Origin: Desulfovibrio sp. | GTDB taxonomy: Bacteria; Desulfobacterota; Desulfovibrionia; Desulfovibrionales; Desulfovibrionaceae | Direction of reading: 5' to 3' | DNA length: 64,000 nt | Assembly: GCA_016218665.1 (NCBI GenBank) | Contig: JACRDI010000036.1 | Coordinates: forward strand, 1 to 64,000 | In this document: piece after piece, positions 1 to 7,250 of the stretch | Numbering within the stretch: position 1 is the stretch's first letter | Layout of the letters: every line of letters begins with the position of its first letter | Position numbers and translations under genes: made by a program | Notes under the pieces: model-generated | What the model was told of the DNA's origin: nothing | Seen by the model: only the letters and a program-made list of their open reading frames with translations | Database searches by the model: none

Positions 1-1370
1 AGGTCGACCTTGAGCGGCACGTTCACGCCGGCCTGGGCCAGCGCCTGGCGCAGCAGGGCCTCGCCCTTGGTGGCGAAGCCGAGGCTGTCGCCCAGCACGC
101 GCATGGCCTCGGTGGGGTTGTGGAAGCCGATGGAGTTCTCCGCGCCGATGAACAGCGAGCGGTAGAAGGCCTCCTCGTAGTAGTCGCGGGCCTTGTCGTA
201 AAGGGCCTTGTCGATGGTCTTGCCGTCGGCCTGGGCCTTGTGGACCATCTCAAACAGCTTGGCCAGGGCGGCGGTGGCGTTGCCCGCGCGGATCTGCAGG
301 GAGACGGTGCGGTCCTGGATGGCCGTGACCTGCTCCTTGAGCCAGGTGGCGCCCTGGGTGTGGCACTGCATGCACGACTTCATGTCGTTCTTCAGCGGGC
401 TCATCACGCGGTGGTCGCTGATCTTCTTCACGCCGACCCTGGTGTAGGGCATGTGGCAGTCCGCGCAGGAGGCGCCGGCCTTCCAGTGCACGCTGTTGTT
501 GCTGAACAGCTCGAACTCCGGATGGCGGATGAAGCCCATCTTGAAGCCGGTGACGTTCTGCTTCCACTCGCGGTAGGAGTCGTCGGAGCGGATGACCTTG
601 ATGATGTTCTCGATGCTGATGGCGCCCCACTTGCTGCCCTGCCAGGGGAAGAACAGCCCAACGGACTTCATGTCCTTGTCCTTGGGGATGTTGTAGGTGA
701 CGTGGCACTGGCCGCACACGGCGCTGCGCTTCTCCTGCCGGGTCAGCTTGCTCTCGTCCACGTTCAGGGCCTTGAGCGCGGCGCCCAGGGTGTACCCGCG
801 GGAAAGCTTCAGGCTCATGTCCTTGTTGTCGTGGCAGTCGATGCAGGCCACGCCGAGATTGCGGTTCTTCTCGGGGATCATGCCCAGGATTTCCTTGTAC
901 GGCTTGGCGTAGTAGTCCACGCCCAGCTGCTTCTGCAGCTGCACGGAGTACGGGCTCTTGCAGGAGAGGCACACGCCGCCGGCCTTCAGGCGGCTGGCGT
1001 CGACCTCCAGCTGGTCGCGCACCATGAGCGCGTGACCCTTGGGCTCGTTGTACTCCACGCCGAAGCCCCAGCCGTTGAACAGCACGGCCATGTAAGGATA
1101 CTCGGCCAGCTTGTCGTAGGTGATGCGGTCGGCGTCCATGCCGCGCTTGTACTTGCTCTTGCCGGCGGGCTCGGGCTGCTCGGTCTTCTTCCAGGACTCG
1201 TACTCTTCAGGATAGGCCTTGCCCCACAGCTCGGGGTCGATCTCGTTGTCCGGAATCTGCACGGTTTTCACCATCTCCGGCTTGCCGGGCGCGCAGCCGT
1301 AAGGGATGATGAGATAGGCCAGCGCCAGGGCCACGCCGACGATGAACAGGGTTCTCTTCTTCTTCGCCAT
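1..1370 (-). CDS. nrfA: NrfA, ammonia-forming cytochrome c nitrite reductase, catalytic subunit (3' end outside window)
   Basis: Periplasmic pentaheme enzyme reducing nitrite to ammonium with six electrons delivered by NrfH. The translation starts with a signal-anchor-like segment (MAKKKRTLFIVGVALALAYL) ending near a Cys. It carries the diagnostic NrfA catalytic heme motif CLSCK (CxxCK, lysine as heme ligand), followed by four ordinary CxxCH motifs: CIDCH, CGQCH, CADCH and CMQCH. The start at 1370 is preceded by a purine-rich GGAGGAAGTG ribosome site. nrfH lies 62 bases upstream on the same strand, the usual nrfHA order of deltaproteobacteria. The frame stays open to base 1, so the C-terminus is missing. 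In sulfate reducers this complex is commonly used for nitrite detoxification. Confidence 0.96.
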   Translation of the reverse strand, partial: MAKKKRTLFIVGVALALAYLIIPYGCAPGKPEMVKTVQIPDNEIDPELWGKAYPEEYESWKKTEQPEPAGKSKYKRGMDADRITYDKLAEYPYMAVLFNGWGFGVEYNEPKGHALMVRDQLEVDASRLKAGGVCLSCKSPYSVQLQKQLGVDYYAKPYKEILGMIPEKNRNLGVACIDCHDNKDMSLKLSRGYTLGAALKALNVDESKLTRQEKRSAVCGQCHVTYNIPKDKDMKSVGLFFPWQGSKWGAISIENIIKVIRSDDSYREWKQNVTGFKMGFIRHPEFELFSNNSVHWKAGASCADCHMPYTRVGVKKISDHRVMSPLKNDMKSCMQCHTQGATWLKEQVTAIQDRTVSLQIRAGNATAALAKLFEMVHKAQADGKTIDKALYDKARDYYEEAFYRSLFIGAENSIGFHNPTEAMRVLGDSLGFATKGEALLRQALAQAGVNVPLKVD

Positions 1371-1432
1371 CACTTCCTCCTCCGTGAAAAATCGTTACCC
1401 GCTTTGGGGATGATGCCTGTAATGTCGCCAGC

Positions 1433-1894
1433 CTACATGGTCTCCATGGCGCCGCTGTTCTTGTGGATCAGCCGCCTGTGGCAATCCGTGCAGGTGCGGT
1501 TCTGGTCGATCATGTCCACCGTGGCCTCGTGGCAGCGGATGCAGTTGGACTGCACCACCCGGCGGCCATGGTCGGTGATGCGGATGTCATCCGGCACGCG
1601 CCCGGCATTGAACAGGATCAAGTCCTTCATGCCGTCGATGGATTTCCAGGCGTAGTGCGTGGCCACGTTGTCGTTGGGCAGGTGGCAGTCCACGCAGGCC
1701 AGCCTGCGGTGCGCCCCCTGGTGGAACCAGGCCTCGTAGTGCGACTCATGGATGTGGCAGGACGCGCAGAAGTCGGGCGTCTCGCTTTTCGCCAGGAGCT
1801 GCGGCGGCCCCAGCATCACGAAGAGCCCCACAGCCAGGGCTATTGCGCCCCCCAGCAGAACATACTTCAGTCTTGCAGGTTTATCTTCACTCAT
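1433..1894 (-). CDS. nrfH: NrfH, tetraheme quinol dehydrogenase membrane subunit
   Basis: Membrane-anchored NapC/NirT-family cytochrome that oxidises menaquinol and passes electrons to NrfA. The 153-aa protein has one N-terminal membrane helix (about residues 11-30) and four heme sites: CASCH (43-47), CVDCH, CIRCH and CTDCH. I chose the ATG at 1894 (MSEDKPARLK) because GGTGGGTGG lies just upstream and the anchor then starts at the normal place; an in-frame start further upstream would add an implausible Arg/Gly-rich leader. Residue 49, two after the first CxxCH, is His rather than the Met that ligates heme 1 in characterised NrfH. It probably forms an operon with nrfA. Confidence 0.95.
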   Translation of the reverse strand: MSEDKPARLKYVLLGGAIALAVGLFVMLGPPQLLAKSETPDFCASCHIHESHYEAWFHQGAHRRLACVDCHLPNDNVATHYAWKSIDGMKDLILFNAGRVPDDIRITDHGRRVVQSNCIRCHEATVDMIDQNRTCTDCHRRLIHKNSGAMETM

Positions 1895-2025
1895 CCACCC
1901 ACCGCCTTCATGTGAAACGTGACGCCCGCCACCGCGGACGGGCAACCCCGCAGGGACGCCGCGCCAAACCACCCAAACCGCAGGCTCCCTACACTTTTGT
2001 ACTTACCATATTCTCTGCCGAATCA

Positions 2026-2041
2026 CTTGACTTAAGTCAAG
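2026..2041. promoter_or_regulatory. Perfect 16-bp palindrome upstream of nrfHA, CRP/FNR-type operator candidate
   Basis: CTTGACTTAAGTCAAG is a perfect palindrome with TTGAC-N4-GTCAA half sites, the architecture bound by CRP/FNR-family regulators; HcpR is the family member tied to nitrosative stress in sulfate reducers. Its centre lies about 140 bases upstream of the nrfH start. A TATGGT-like -10 sits downstream on the minus strand near 2005-2010. Assignment to a specific regulator is inference. Confidence 0.55.
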
Positions 2042-2083
2042 AGCGCGAGAGGAAACACGCTGTAATGAGGAGAGTTCCCCAGG

Positions 2084-2121
2084 AAAAACGCCCCCGCCGG
2101 TCACAGAGACCAGCGGGGGCG
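2084..2121 (-). terminator. Intrinsic terminator of the sufCB-like operon
   Basis: On the minus strand a 14-bp GC-rich stem (one mismatch; arms 2089-2102 and 2108-2121, loop of about 5) is followed directly by five T residues (A's at 2084-2088 on the plus strand). It lies 48 bases beyond the stop of the SufB-like gene and insulates it from nrfHA. Confidence 0.88.
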
Positions 2122-2168
2122 CGAAGCGTTCGGGAGGCGCGGCCTGCACGGCGCTTTTACATGGCGCC

Positions 2169-3326
2169 CTACATGGCGTTGGCGTCGATCTTCTCCACCT
2201 GCTCCTGGATGGCCTTGGCCAGCGGGCCGTCCAGGCCCATGATGTCCACGTTGAGGAAGCCGCGCACGATGGTCGAGGTGGCCTCAGCCTCGTCCATGCC
2301 GCGCGCCATCAGGTACTCGATCTCGTCCTGGGCGATCTTGCCCACGGCAGCCTCGTGGGAGAGCTCCACGCCCTCCACTGTGGCGTCCAGCTCGGGCACG
2401 GCCAGGGACTGCCCGCCGCCCAGGATGAGGCCCTTGCACTCCAGGTGGCCGCGGCAGGGTACGGCATGCCCCGCGATGTGCCCGCGGGCGATGTTCACCC
2501 CGCCGGTGGTGATGGTGCGGCTGATGATCTCGCAGCGAGTGTCGGGCGCGTTCAGGATGACGCGGTTGCCGGAGTCCACGTGGGAGCCCTCGGGCGTCAC
2601 GATGACGGAGTTGAAGCGGGCCACGCCGCCCCGGCCGTTCAGGTGGATGGCCGGGTACATCTGCAGGGTGCCCACCGGGTTCAGCAGCACGTAGTTGCTC
2701 TGGAACACGCCGCCCTCCTCCACCACGCCCACGGAGCGCGGGCGCACGGTGGCGTTCTGGCCCCAGTTGTGGATCATGGTGAAGGTGAGCTTGCCGCCCT
2801 TTTTCACGTAATATTCGGTGATGCCCAGGTGCGCGGCGCTGGTGGTGCTGTGGGCCGTGGAGCAGCCGGTCATGATGTGCAGCTCGCTGCCTTCCTCCAC
2901 CACCACGATGTTGTGCACGTTCTGGCCGGCCTTCTCGGCCTTGAGGAACAGGCACGACTGCACGGGCTTGGCGATCTTGGCCCCCGGCTTGGTGCGGATG
3001 AAGTAGCCGCCGTGGACGTTCTCGGCCACATTGCGGGTGAACTCGTCCTTGTCGGCCGGCACCAGCTTCCAGGCGTACTCCGGCAGGCCGTCGTAGCGCT
3101 TCATGGCCACCTTGATGTCCAGAAGCTCCACGCCGGGGTCGCGGCTCTCGCAGTGCACGGTGCTCTGGTCCATGTGCATGAACACGGCGCTGCCGTCGCA
3201 GGCGTCCAAATCGACGCCGGCGTACAGGATGCGGTTCTTGTCGCTGGCGTCGAGGGTGCGCAGGTCGGCGATCTCGCCGTGCTCGATGCCCTTGAAGGTG
3301 TAGTCGGAAAGCTTCACGTCTTTCAT
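2169..3326 (-). CDS. sufB: SufB/SufD-family Fe-S cluster scaffold protein, minimal (SmsB-like)
   Basis: Core scaffold of a SUF-type iron-sulfur cluster assembly machine, partnering the SufC ATPase encoded just upstream. At 385 aa it is shorter than classical SufB (about 470-495 aa), matching the reduced SufCB (Sms) systems of anaerobes. Two conserved C-terminal landmarks are visible: a Cys in HLECKGLILG, aligned with the SufB cluster-site Cys, and the ELSHEAAVGKI segment typical of SufB/SufD ends, followed by a helical MARGMDEAEA-type tail. It starts 18 bases after the SufC stop, so the two are co-transcribed. No SufD, SufS or SufU is in the window. The alternative reading, a SufD-type subunit, is less likely given the two-gene arrangement. 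Confidence 0.9.
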   Translation of the reverse strand: MKDVKLSDYTFKGIEHGEIADLRTLDASDKNRILYAGVDLDACDGSAVFMHMDQSTVHCESRDPGVELLDIKVAMKRYDGLPEYAWKLVPADKDEFTRNVAENVHGGYFIRTKPGAKIAKPVQSCLFLKAEKAGQNVHNIVVVEEGSELHIMTGCSTAHSTTSAAHLGITEYYVKKGGKLTFTMIHNWGQNATVRPRSVGVVEEGGVFQSNYVLLNPVGTLQMYPAIHLNGRGGVARFNSVIVTPEGSHVDSGNRVILNAPDTRCEIISRTITTGGVNIARGHIAGHAVPCRGHLECKGLILGGGQSLAVPELDATVEGVELSHEAAVGKIAQDEIEYLMARGMDEAEATSTIVRGFLNVDIMGLDGPLAKAIQEQVEKIDANAM

Positions 3327-3344
3327 GTTCTGGTCTCCCGGAGC

Positions 3345-4139
3345 CTAGAGCAGGGTCAGTCCGCTGGGGGCCCCGTTGGGCTCGTCCAGGCACTTGATGC
3401 ATTCCTGATAGCCATAGTTGCGGATGTGCTCCAGGATGTCGCGGGGGCGCGCCTCGCAGCACAGGCGGCCCTTGTAGAGCACCTGCCCGCGGTCGGCGTT
3501 GATGTAGTCCAGAATGTAGCCGGTGTGGGTGATGATGAGTCCGCTCGTGCGCAGCTTGCACTTCAGCGGCTTGGCGCACATGCCCGGCGGCAGGTCCACC
3601 TCGCCGTCCAGCAGGCGGCGCACCACCTTGCCGATGAGCTGCATGTTCTCCAGGTCCACGCCGCTCTCGGGCTCGTCGAAGAGCACGAAGCTGGGCTTCT
3701 GCGCCATGAGCTGCAGAAGTTCCGAGCGCTTGATCTCGCCGCCGGAGAAGCCGGCGTTGATGTCGCGCTCCAGGAACTCCTCGAAATTGACCTTGCGGGC
3801 CATGGCCGGGATGTCCATCTCGCGGCCGCGGCCGCACATCTGCACCAGGTGGCTGGTCTTGAGGCCGTGGATGGTGGGCGGGCGCTGGAAGCTCATGCCG
3901 ATGCCCCGGCGCGCGCGCTCGTACATGGGCAGGTGGGTGATGTCCTCGCCCCGGAACAGGATGCGCCCGCCGGTGATGTTGTATCCGGAAAAGCCCATGA
4001 GCGACATGAGCAGGGACGTCTTGCCCGAGCCGTTGGGCCCGAAGAGGATGAAGGTCTCGCCCTCGCGGATGTGCAGGTTGATGCCGCGCAGCACCTCTTT
4101 GTCGCCGATGCTGACGCGCAGGTCCTCGATCTTGAGCAT
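3345..4139 (-). CDS. sufC: SufC-like ABC ATPase for Fe-S cluster assembly
   Basis: Cytosolic ABC-type ATPase that drives SUF cluster assembly. The 264-aa protein shows Walker A GPNGSGKTS (about residue 34), the SufC-style signature FSGGEIKRSE (about 122), Walker B FVLFDEPESGVD and switch His in LIITHTG. An unusual insertion containing two Cys (GMCAKPLKCKL) lies between Walker B and the H-loop, and three more Cys occur near the C-terminus (RLCCEARP, YQECIKCLDE); both are absent from E. coli-type SufC as I know it. The start has a GCGAGG purine stretch. It is first gene of the pair with the SufB-like gene. The roughly 300 bases upstream, shared with the divergent Smr gene, must hold the promoter, but I see no convincing boxes. 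Confidence 0.92.
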   Translation of the reverse strand: MLKIEDLRVSIGDKEVLRGINLHIREGETFILFGPNGSGKTSLLMSLMGFSGYNITGGRILFRGEDITHLPMYERARRGIGMSFQRPPTIHGLKTSHLVQMCGRGREMDIPAMARKVNFEEFLERDINAGFSGGEIKRSELLQLMAQKPSFVLFDEPESGVDLENMQLIGKVVRRLLDGEVDLPPGMCAKPLKCKLRTSGLIITHTGYILDYINADRGQVLYKGRLCCEARPRDILEHIRNYGYQECIKCLDEPNGAPSGLTLL

Positions 4140-4437
4140 GAAGGCCTCGCTTTGCCCTGCCGGAATTTCGCCCCCGCCAACGGCAAAACGAAGGAGGGGC
4201 TGCAGGCTTGAGAGCGGTTTCCTACCGAGTTTGGCGGGCGAAGTCTAGCAGCCGGGAAGCACAGGACGGTTCTCCACCCGCAGCCCGCGCCATGTGCCGC
4301 TGGGCCGGGCCGGAGGCCGCAGCGGTCCCCGCACAAGCCGCCAGTCGCTCGGCCAGGCGAACGGGCAGACTGGCCCACGGACGGGCGCTTTGCTCCCGTA
4401 GGGGTTTGGTGTAGGCTTCCCCACAGCGAGGATCACC

Positions 4438-5250
4438 ATGACGACCAAAAAGTTCAGCTCCCTGGATGCGTTGAAGGACCTGCGGCTGAAGGACGCCAAG
4501 CCGACCCTGCTGCAGCAGGCCAAGGCCGCCCTGCGCGAGGGCGGCAAGCCCAAGGCCGCCGCGGCCAGGCCCGGCAAATCCGCCCCCTCGTCCGCTGCCA
4601 CCTCGGCGGCCTCCTCTGCGACGGGAACCGGCGCGCAGGGCGATGGCGCGAGCGCCGGCCAGGAGGAGTCCATGTTCTTCCGGGCCATGCAGGGCGTGCA
4701 GCAGATCAGCGGCGCAGGCAGGCAGGTGCAGCCGCCCCCGCCGCCCCTGCCCGAGCCCGAGGACGACGAGGCCGACCCCGAGGCCAGGCTCATGCGCCAG
4801 GCCATGCAGGGCAGCGTGGAGTTCGAGCTGGAGCTCTCCGACGAGTACATGCACGGGTTCGTGCGCGGGCTGGACTCCAAGATCTTCCAGCAACTCAAGG
4901 CTGGGCGCCTGTCTGCGGAGGGCCACCTGGACCTGCACGGCCAGAACGCGGAGCAGGCGCTCGACTCGCTGCTCTTCTTCATGCGCGAGAGCTACCTGGC
5001 GGGCCGGCGCATGGTGCTGGTCATCACCGGCCGGGGCAAGAACTCGCCCAAGGGCTTAAGCATCCTGCGGCAGGAGGTGCAGACCTGGCTGACGCGCGAA
5101 CCGCTGCGGCGCATCACCCTGGCCTTCTGCACGGCCCAGCCCAAGGACGGCGGCGCCGGGGCGCTCTATGTGCTTTTGCGCAAGATGAAGAAGAGCCAGG
5201 GCAAGGTGGCCTGGGACAAACAGATGAACTGGGAGGATCTGGAGCGCTGA
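4438..5250 (+). CDS. Smr-domain protein (MutS2/SmrA-like)
   Basis: 270-aa protein with a low-complexity Ala/Lys/Pro-rich N-terminal half (residues 1-110, probably disordered) and a C-terminal Smr domain (about 160-255). Smr hallmarks are LDLHGQ and the glycine-rich TGRGKNSPKG loop, found in DNA- or RNA-nicking Smr nucleases. A role in nucleic-acid metabolism (recombination suppression or mRNA cleavage) is inferred from the family; the actual substrate is unknown. It is monocistronic and divergent from sufC, with an AGCGAGGATCACC ribosome site directly before the ATG. tRNA-Ser follows about 100 bases downstream. Confidence 0.85.
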   Translation: MTTKKFSSLDALKDLRLKDAKPTLLQQAKAALREGGKPKAAAARPGKSAPSSAATSAASSATGTGAQGDGASAGQEESMFFRAMQGVQQISGAGRQVQPPPPPLPEPEDDEADPEARLMRQAMQGSVEFELELSDEYMHGFVRGLDSKIFQQLKAGRLSAEGHLDLHGQNAEQALDSLLFFMRESYLAGRRMVLVITGRGKNSPKGLSILRQEVQTWLTREPLRRITLAFCTAQPKDGGAGALYVLLRKMKKSQGKVAWDKQMNWEDLER

Positions 5251-5349
5251 GCCCTCCCCCTCCCCCGCGGGCAATCCCCTTGCCAGCGCCCCCGGCCCGG
5301 TGTATAGACGCCATTCCCAAACGGCATCACGCCCGCCCTCATCACGCGC

Positions 5350-5443
5350 GGAGAGGTAGCGAAGTGGCCGTACCGCGCCCGACTCGAAATCGGGTTACGG
5401 ACTAATAATCCGTACGTGGGTTCGAATCCCACCCTCTCCGCCA
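5350..5443 (+). tRNA. tRNA-Ser (anticodon CGA), CCA encoded
   Basis: Acceptor arms GGAGAGG (5350-5356) and CCTCTCC (5433-5439) pair fully, followed by discriminator G and an encoded CCA. The anticodon stem CCCGA/TCGGG encloses the CGA anticodon. A long variable arm (TACGGACT...AATCCGTA) marks a class II tRNA. The T-arm GTGGG-TTCGAAT-CCCAC is canonical. This gene is the integration target of the adjacent island. Confidence 0.96.
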
Positions 5444-5466
5444 TTCATTAATCCAGCCAAGTCCAA
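5439..5466. repeat. attL-like direct repeat at the tRNA-Ser 3' end
   Basis: This 28-bp stretch begins with the last bases of the tRNA (CGCCATTCA) and runs into AATCCAGCCAAGTCCAA. It recurs at 17191-17218 with one mismatch, placing the island between the two copies. Being next to a P4-type integrase fits an attachment site; the crossover point itself is not determined. Confidence 0.8.
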
Positions 5467-5545
5467 GCAAGTCCAAAAAGTCAATAAAAACGCCATAATC
5501 AGCCCAGGATAGCGTCCGGGGCGGTCTACTTGCGTCCATTGACAA

Positions 5546-5618
5546 CCGGACAACAGACCGGATAAAGAACCGGACAACGGAGCGGCGGACAACTTCCCCA
5601 CCGGACAACCCGGACAGG
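5546..5618 (+). repeat. Cluster of CCGGACAAC-type 9-mers, candidate integrase/excisionase arm sites
   Basis: Six copies or near-copies of CCGGACAAC lie in 73 bases (starts near 5546, 5558, 5570, 5585, 5601 and 5610) between the att repeat and the integrase start. Spacing is 9-16 bases. The same 9-mer is clustered at the other end of the island (17102-17122 and 17298-17346), as expected for recombinase arm-type binding sites. Confidence 0.6.
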
Positions 5619-5649
5619 CCGCGCCTGCACTCAAAATCTGGAGGGTGCC

Positions 5650-6873
5650 ATGCCGTTGACCGACACTGCTGTACGGAACGCCAAACCGGACACGTCAAAG
5701 ACGCTTCAACTCAAGGATGAGCGCGGGCTCTACCTCGAAATCCCCCCCAAGGGCAGCAAGCGGTGGCGGATTCGGTACTGGATCAAAGGCCATGAAAACC
5801 GCCTTTCCCTTGGCCTCTACCCTGAGATCAGCTTGAAGGAAGCCCGCGAGCTGCGCGATGAGGCCCGGAAGCTCATTGCCAAAGGCATTGACCCCTCTGC
5901 GGCCAGAAAGGGCGAAGCGGCGGAGCAGCAAGCCGATGCGGAGACCTTCCAGCTCATTTCCGAGGAGTGGCACCAGAAGTTCCGGCACACATGGACGGAC
6001 AACACCGCCCTCACCATCATCAGCCGCCTTCAAAAGGACATCTTCCCCTACATAGGGGCGCGCCCGATCCGAGAGATCACCCCGCCCGAACTCCTCGCAG
6101 TGATTCGCCGTATCGAGAGCCGAGGAGCGGTGGAAACCGCCCGCCGTGACTTGCAGAAGTGCGGGGAGATATTCCGCTACGCCCTTGCTACAGGACGGGC
6201 AGAACGGGACATCGCCGCAGACCTTCGCGGAGCTATCGCGCCTCCAAAGAAGCGGCACTTTGCCAGCATTCACGAGCCGAAGAAGATCGGAGAACTGCTG
6301 CGGGCCATTGACGGCTATCAGGGCTCTCTCGTGACGCGCTGTGCCCTCAAGCTTGCGCCCCTCACCTTTGTACGGCCTGGGGAGCTGCGTCACGCCGAAT
6401 GGAGTGAGATCAATTTTGAGGGGGGAGAATGGCGCATCCCTGGCGCACGTATGAAGATGAAAGAAAAGCACATCGTGCCCCTCTCTCGGCAGGCGCTTGA
6501 AGTGCTCCAAGAGCTGCAACCGCTCACCGGAGGCGGACGCTACATATTCCCAGGAGCGAGGTCCGCTGATCGCCCCATGAGTGAGAATGCTGTGCTCGCC
6601 GCTCTGCGCCGCATGGGTTACGAGAAGGGGGAGATGACCGGGCACGGCTTCCGCTCAATGGCGAGCACCATCCTGCACGAACAAGGCTGGCCCTCTGACG
6701 TGGTGGAGCGGCAGCTAGCACACGGCGACAGGAACAAGGTACGAGCTGCTTACAACTTCGCGCAGCACTTGCCCGAACGTCGCAAGATTATGCAAGCATG
6801 GGCCGATTATCTCGACTCGCTCCGTGAAGGCGGCAAGGTCGTGCCCCTGTTCAGGGCGGTTGGGGAGGAATAG
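5650..6873 (+). CDS. int: P4-type tyrosine recombinase (site-specific integrase)
   Basis: 407-aa integrase directly downstream of tRNA-Ser, matching the size and order of P4-family integrases. The N-terminal MPLTDTAVRNAKP opening and the LGLYPEISLKEAR segment are typical of the DUF4102 arm-binding domain. The catalytic domain shows the first Arg in FVRPGELRHAEW, a Lys-containing beta hairpin (MKMKEKHIVPL), the HGFRSMAS box, LAHGDRN, and the nucleophilic Tyr in RAAYNFAQ. All catalytic positions look intact, so the protein should be active. The ATG follows a CTGGAGGGTGCC ribosome site. A decayed relative lies at 17378-17734 beyond the second att repeat. Confidence 0.95.
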   Translation: MPLTDTAVRNAKPDTSKTLQLKDERGLYLEIPPKGSKRWRIRYWIKGHENRLSLGLYPEISLKEARELRDEARKLIAKGIDPSAARKGEAAEQQADAETFQLISEEWHQKFRHTWTDNTALTIISRLQKDIFPYIGARPIREITPPELLAVIRRIESRGAVETARRDLQKCGEIFRYALATGRAERDIAADLRGAIAPPKKRHFASIHEPKKIGELLRAIDGYQGSLVTRCALKLAPLTFVRPGELRHAEWSEINFEGGEWRIPGARMKMKEKHIVPLSRQALEVLQELQPLTGGGRYIFPGARSADRPMSENAVLAALRRMGYEKGEMTGHGFRSMASTILHEQGWPSDVVERQLAHGDRNKVRAAYNFAQHLPERRKIMQAWADYLDSLREGGKVVPLFRAVGEE

Positions 6874-7250
6874 GGCGGGAGCGGGAACCATCTGCGCGAG
6901 GGGCAATGCGGCTCAAAAGCCGACCGTCAGACTAGACCGGAACCTTCCTGCAAAAGCGCACCCGCCTGTAATCATTAGCAATAACCAAAATCGCGTTTGG
7001 CGCTGTAACCTGCTGTATTGTAAGGAGAAACGCCCGTGTTGGCATTTGGTCTATATTGGGAGTGATTTCGTTGCAGCAGTAAGCGATTCTGGCGAAAAGT
7101 TTGCCGCCTTGCATTCCCCATAAGTATATCCCTTCCTATAGTTCCCTAGCCTCTCCCTCCTGTGAGGGACACTAAGCCTCTCCCATGAGGTTATCCGAGC
7201 GGGGAGCGGTTGGCGAGGAGTGAGTCAATAGCTAACCTCAACTGGGTGAC
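6874..7250. other. Gene-free stretch downstream of the integrase
   Basis: 377 bases between convergent int and the Sel1-repeat gene. It is AT-richer than the flanks and has stops in all frames at short intervals. I see no convincing gene, terminator or RNA. Confidence 0.5.
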
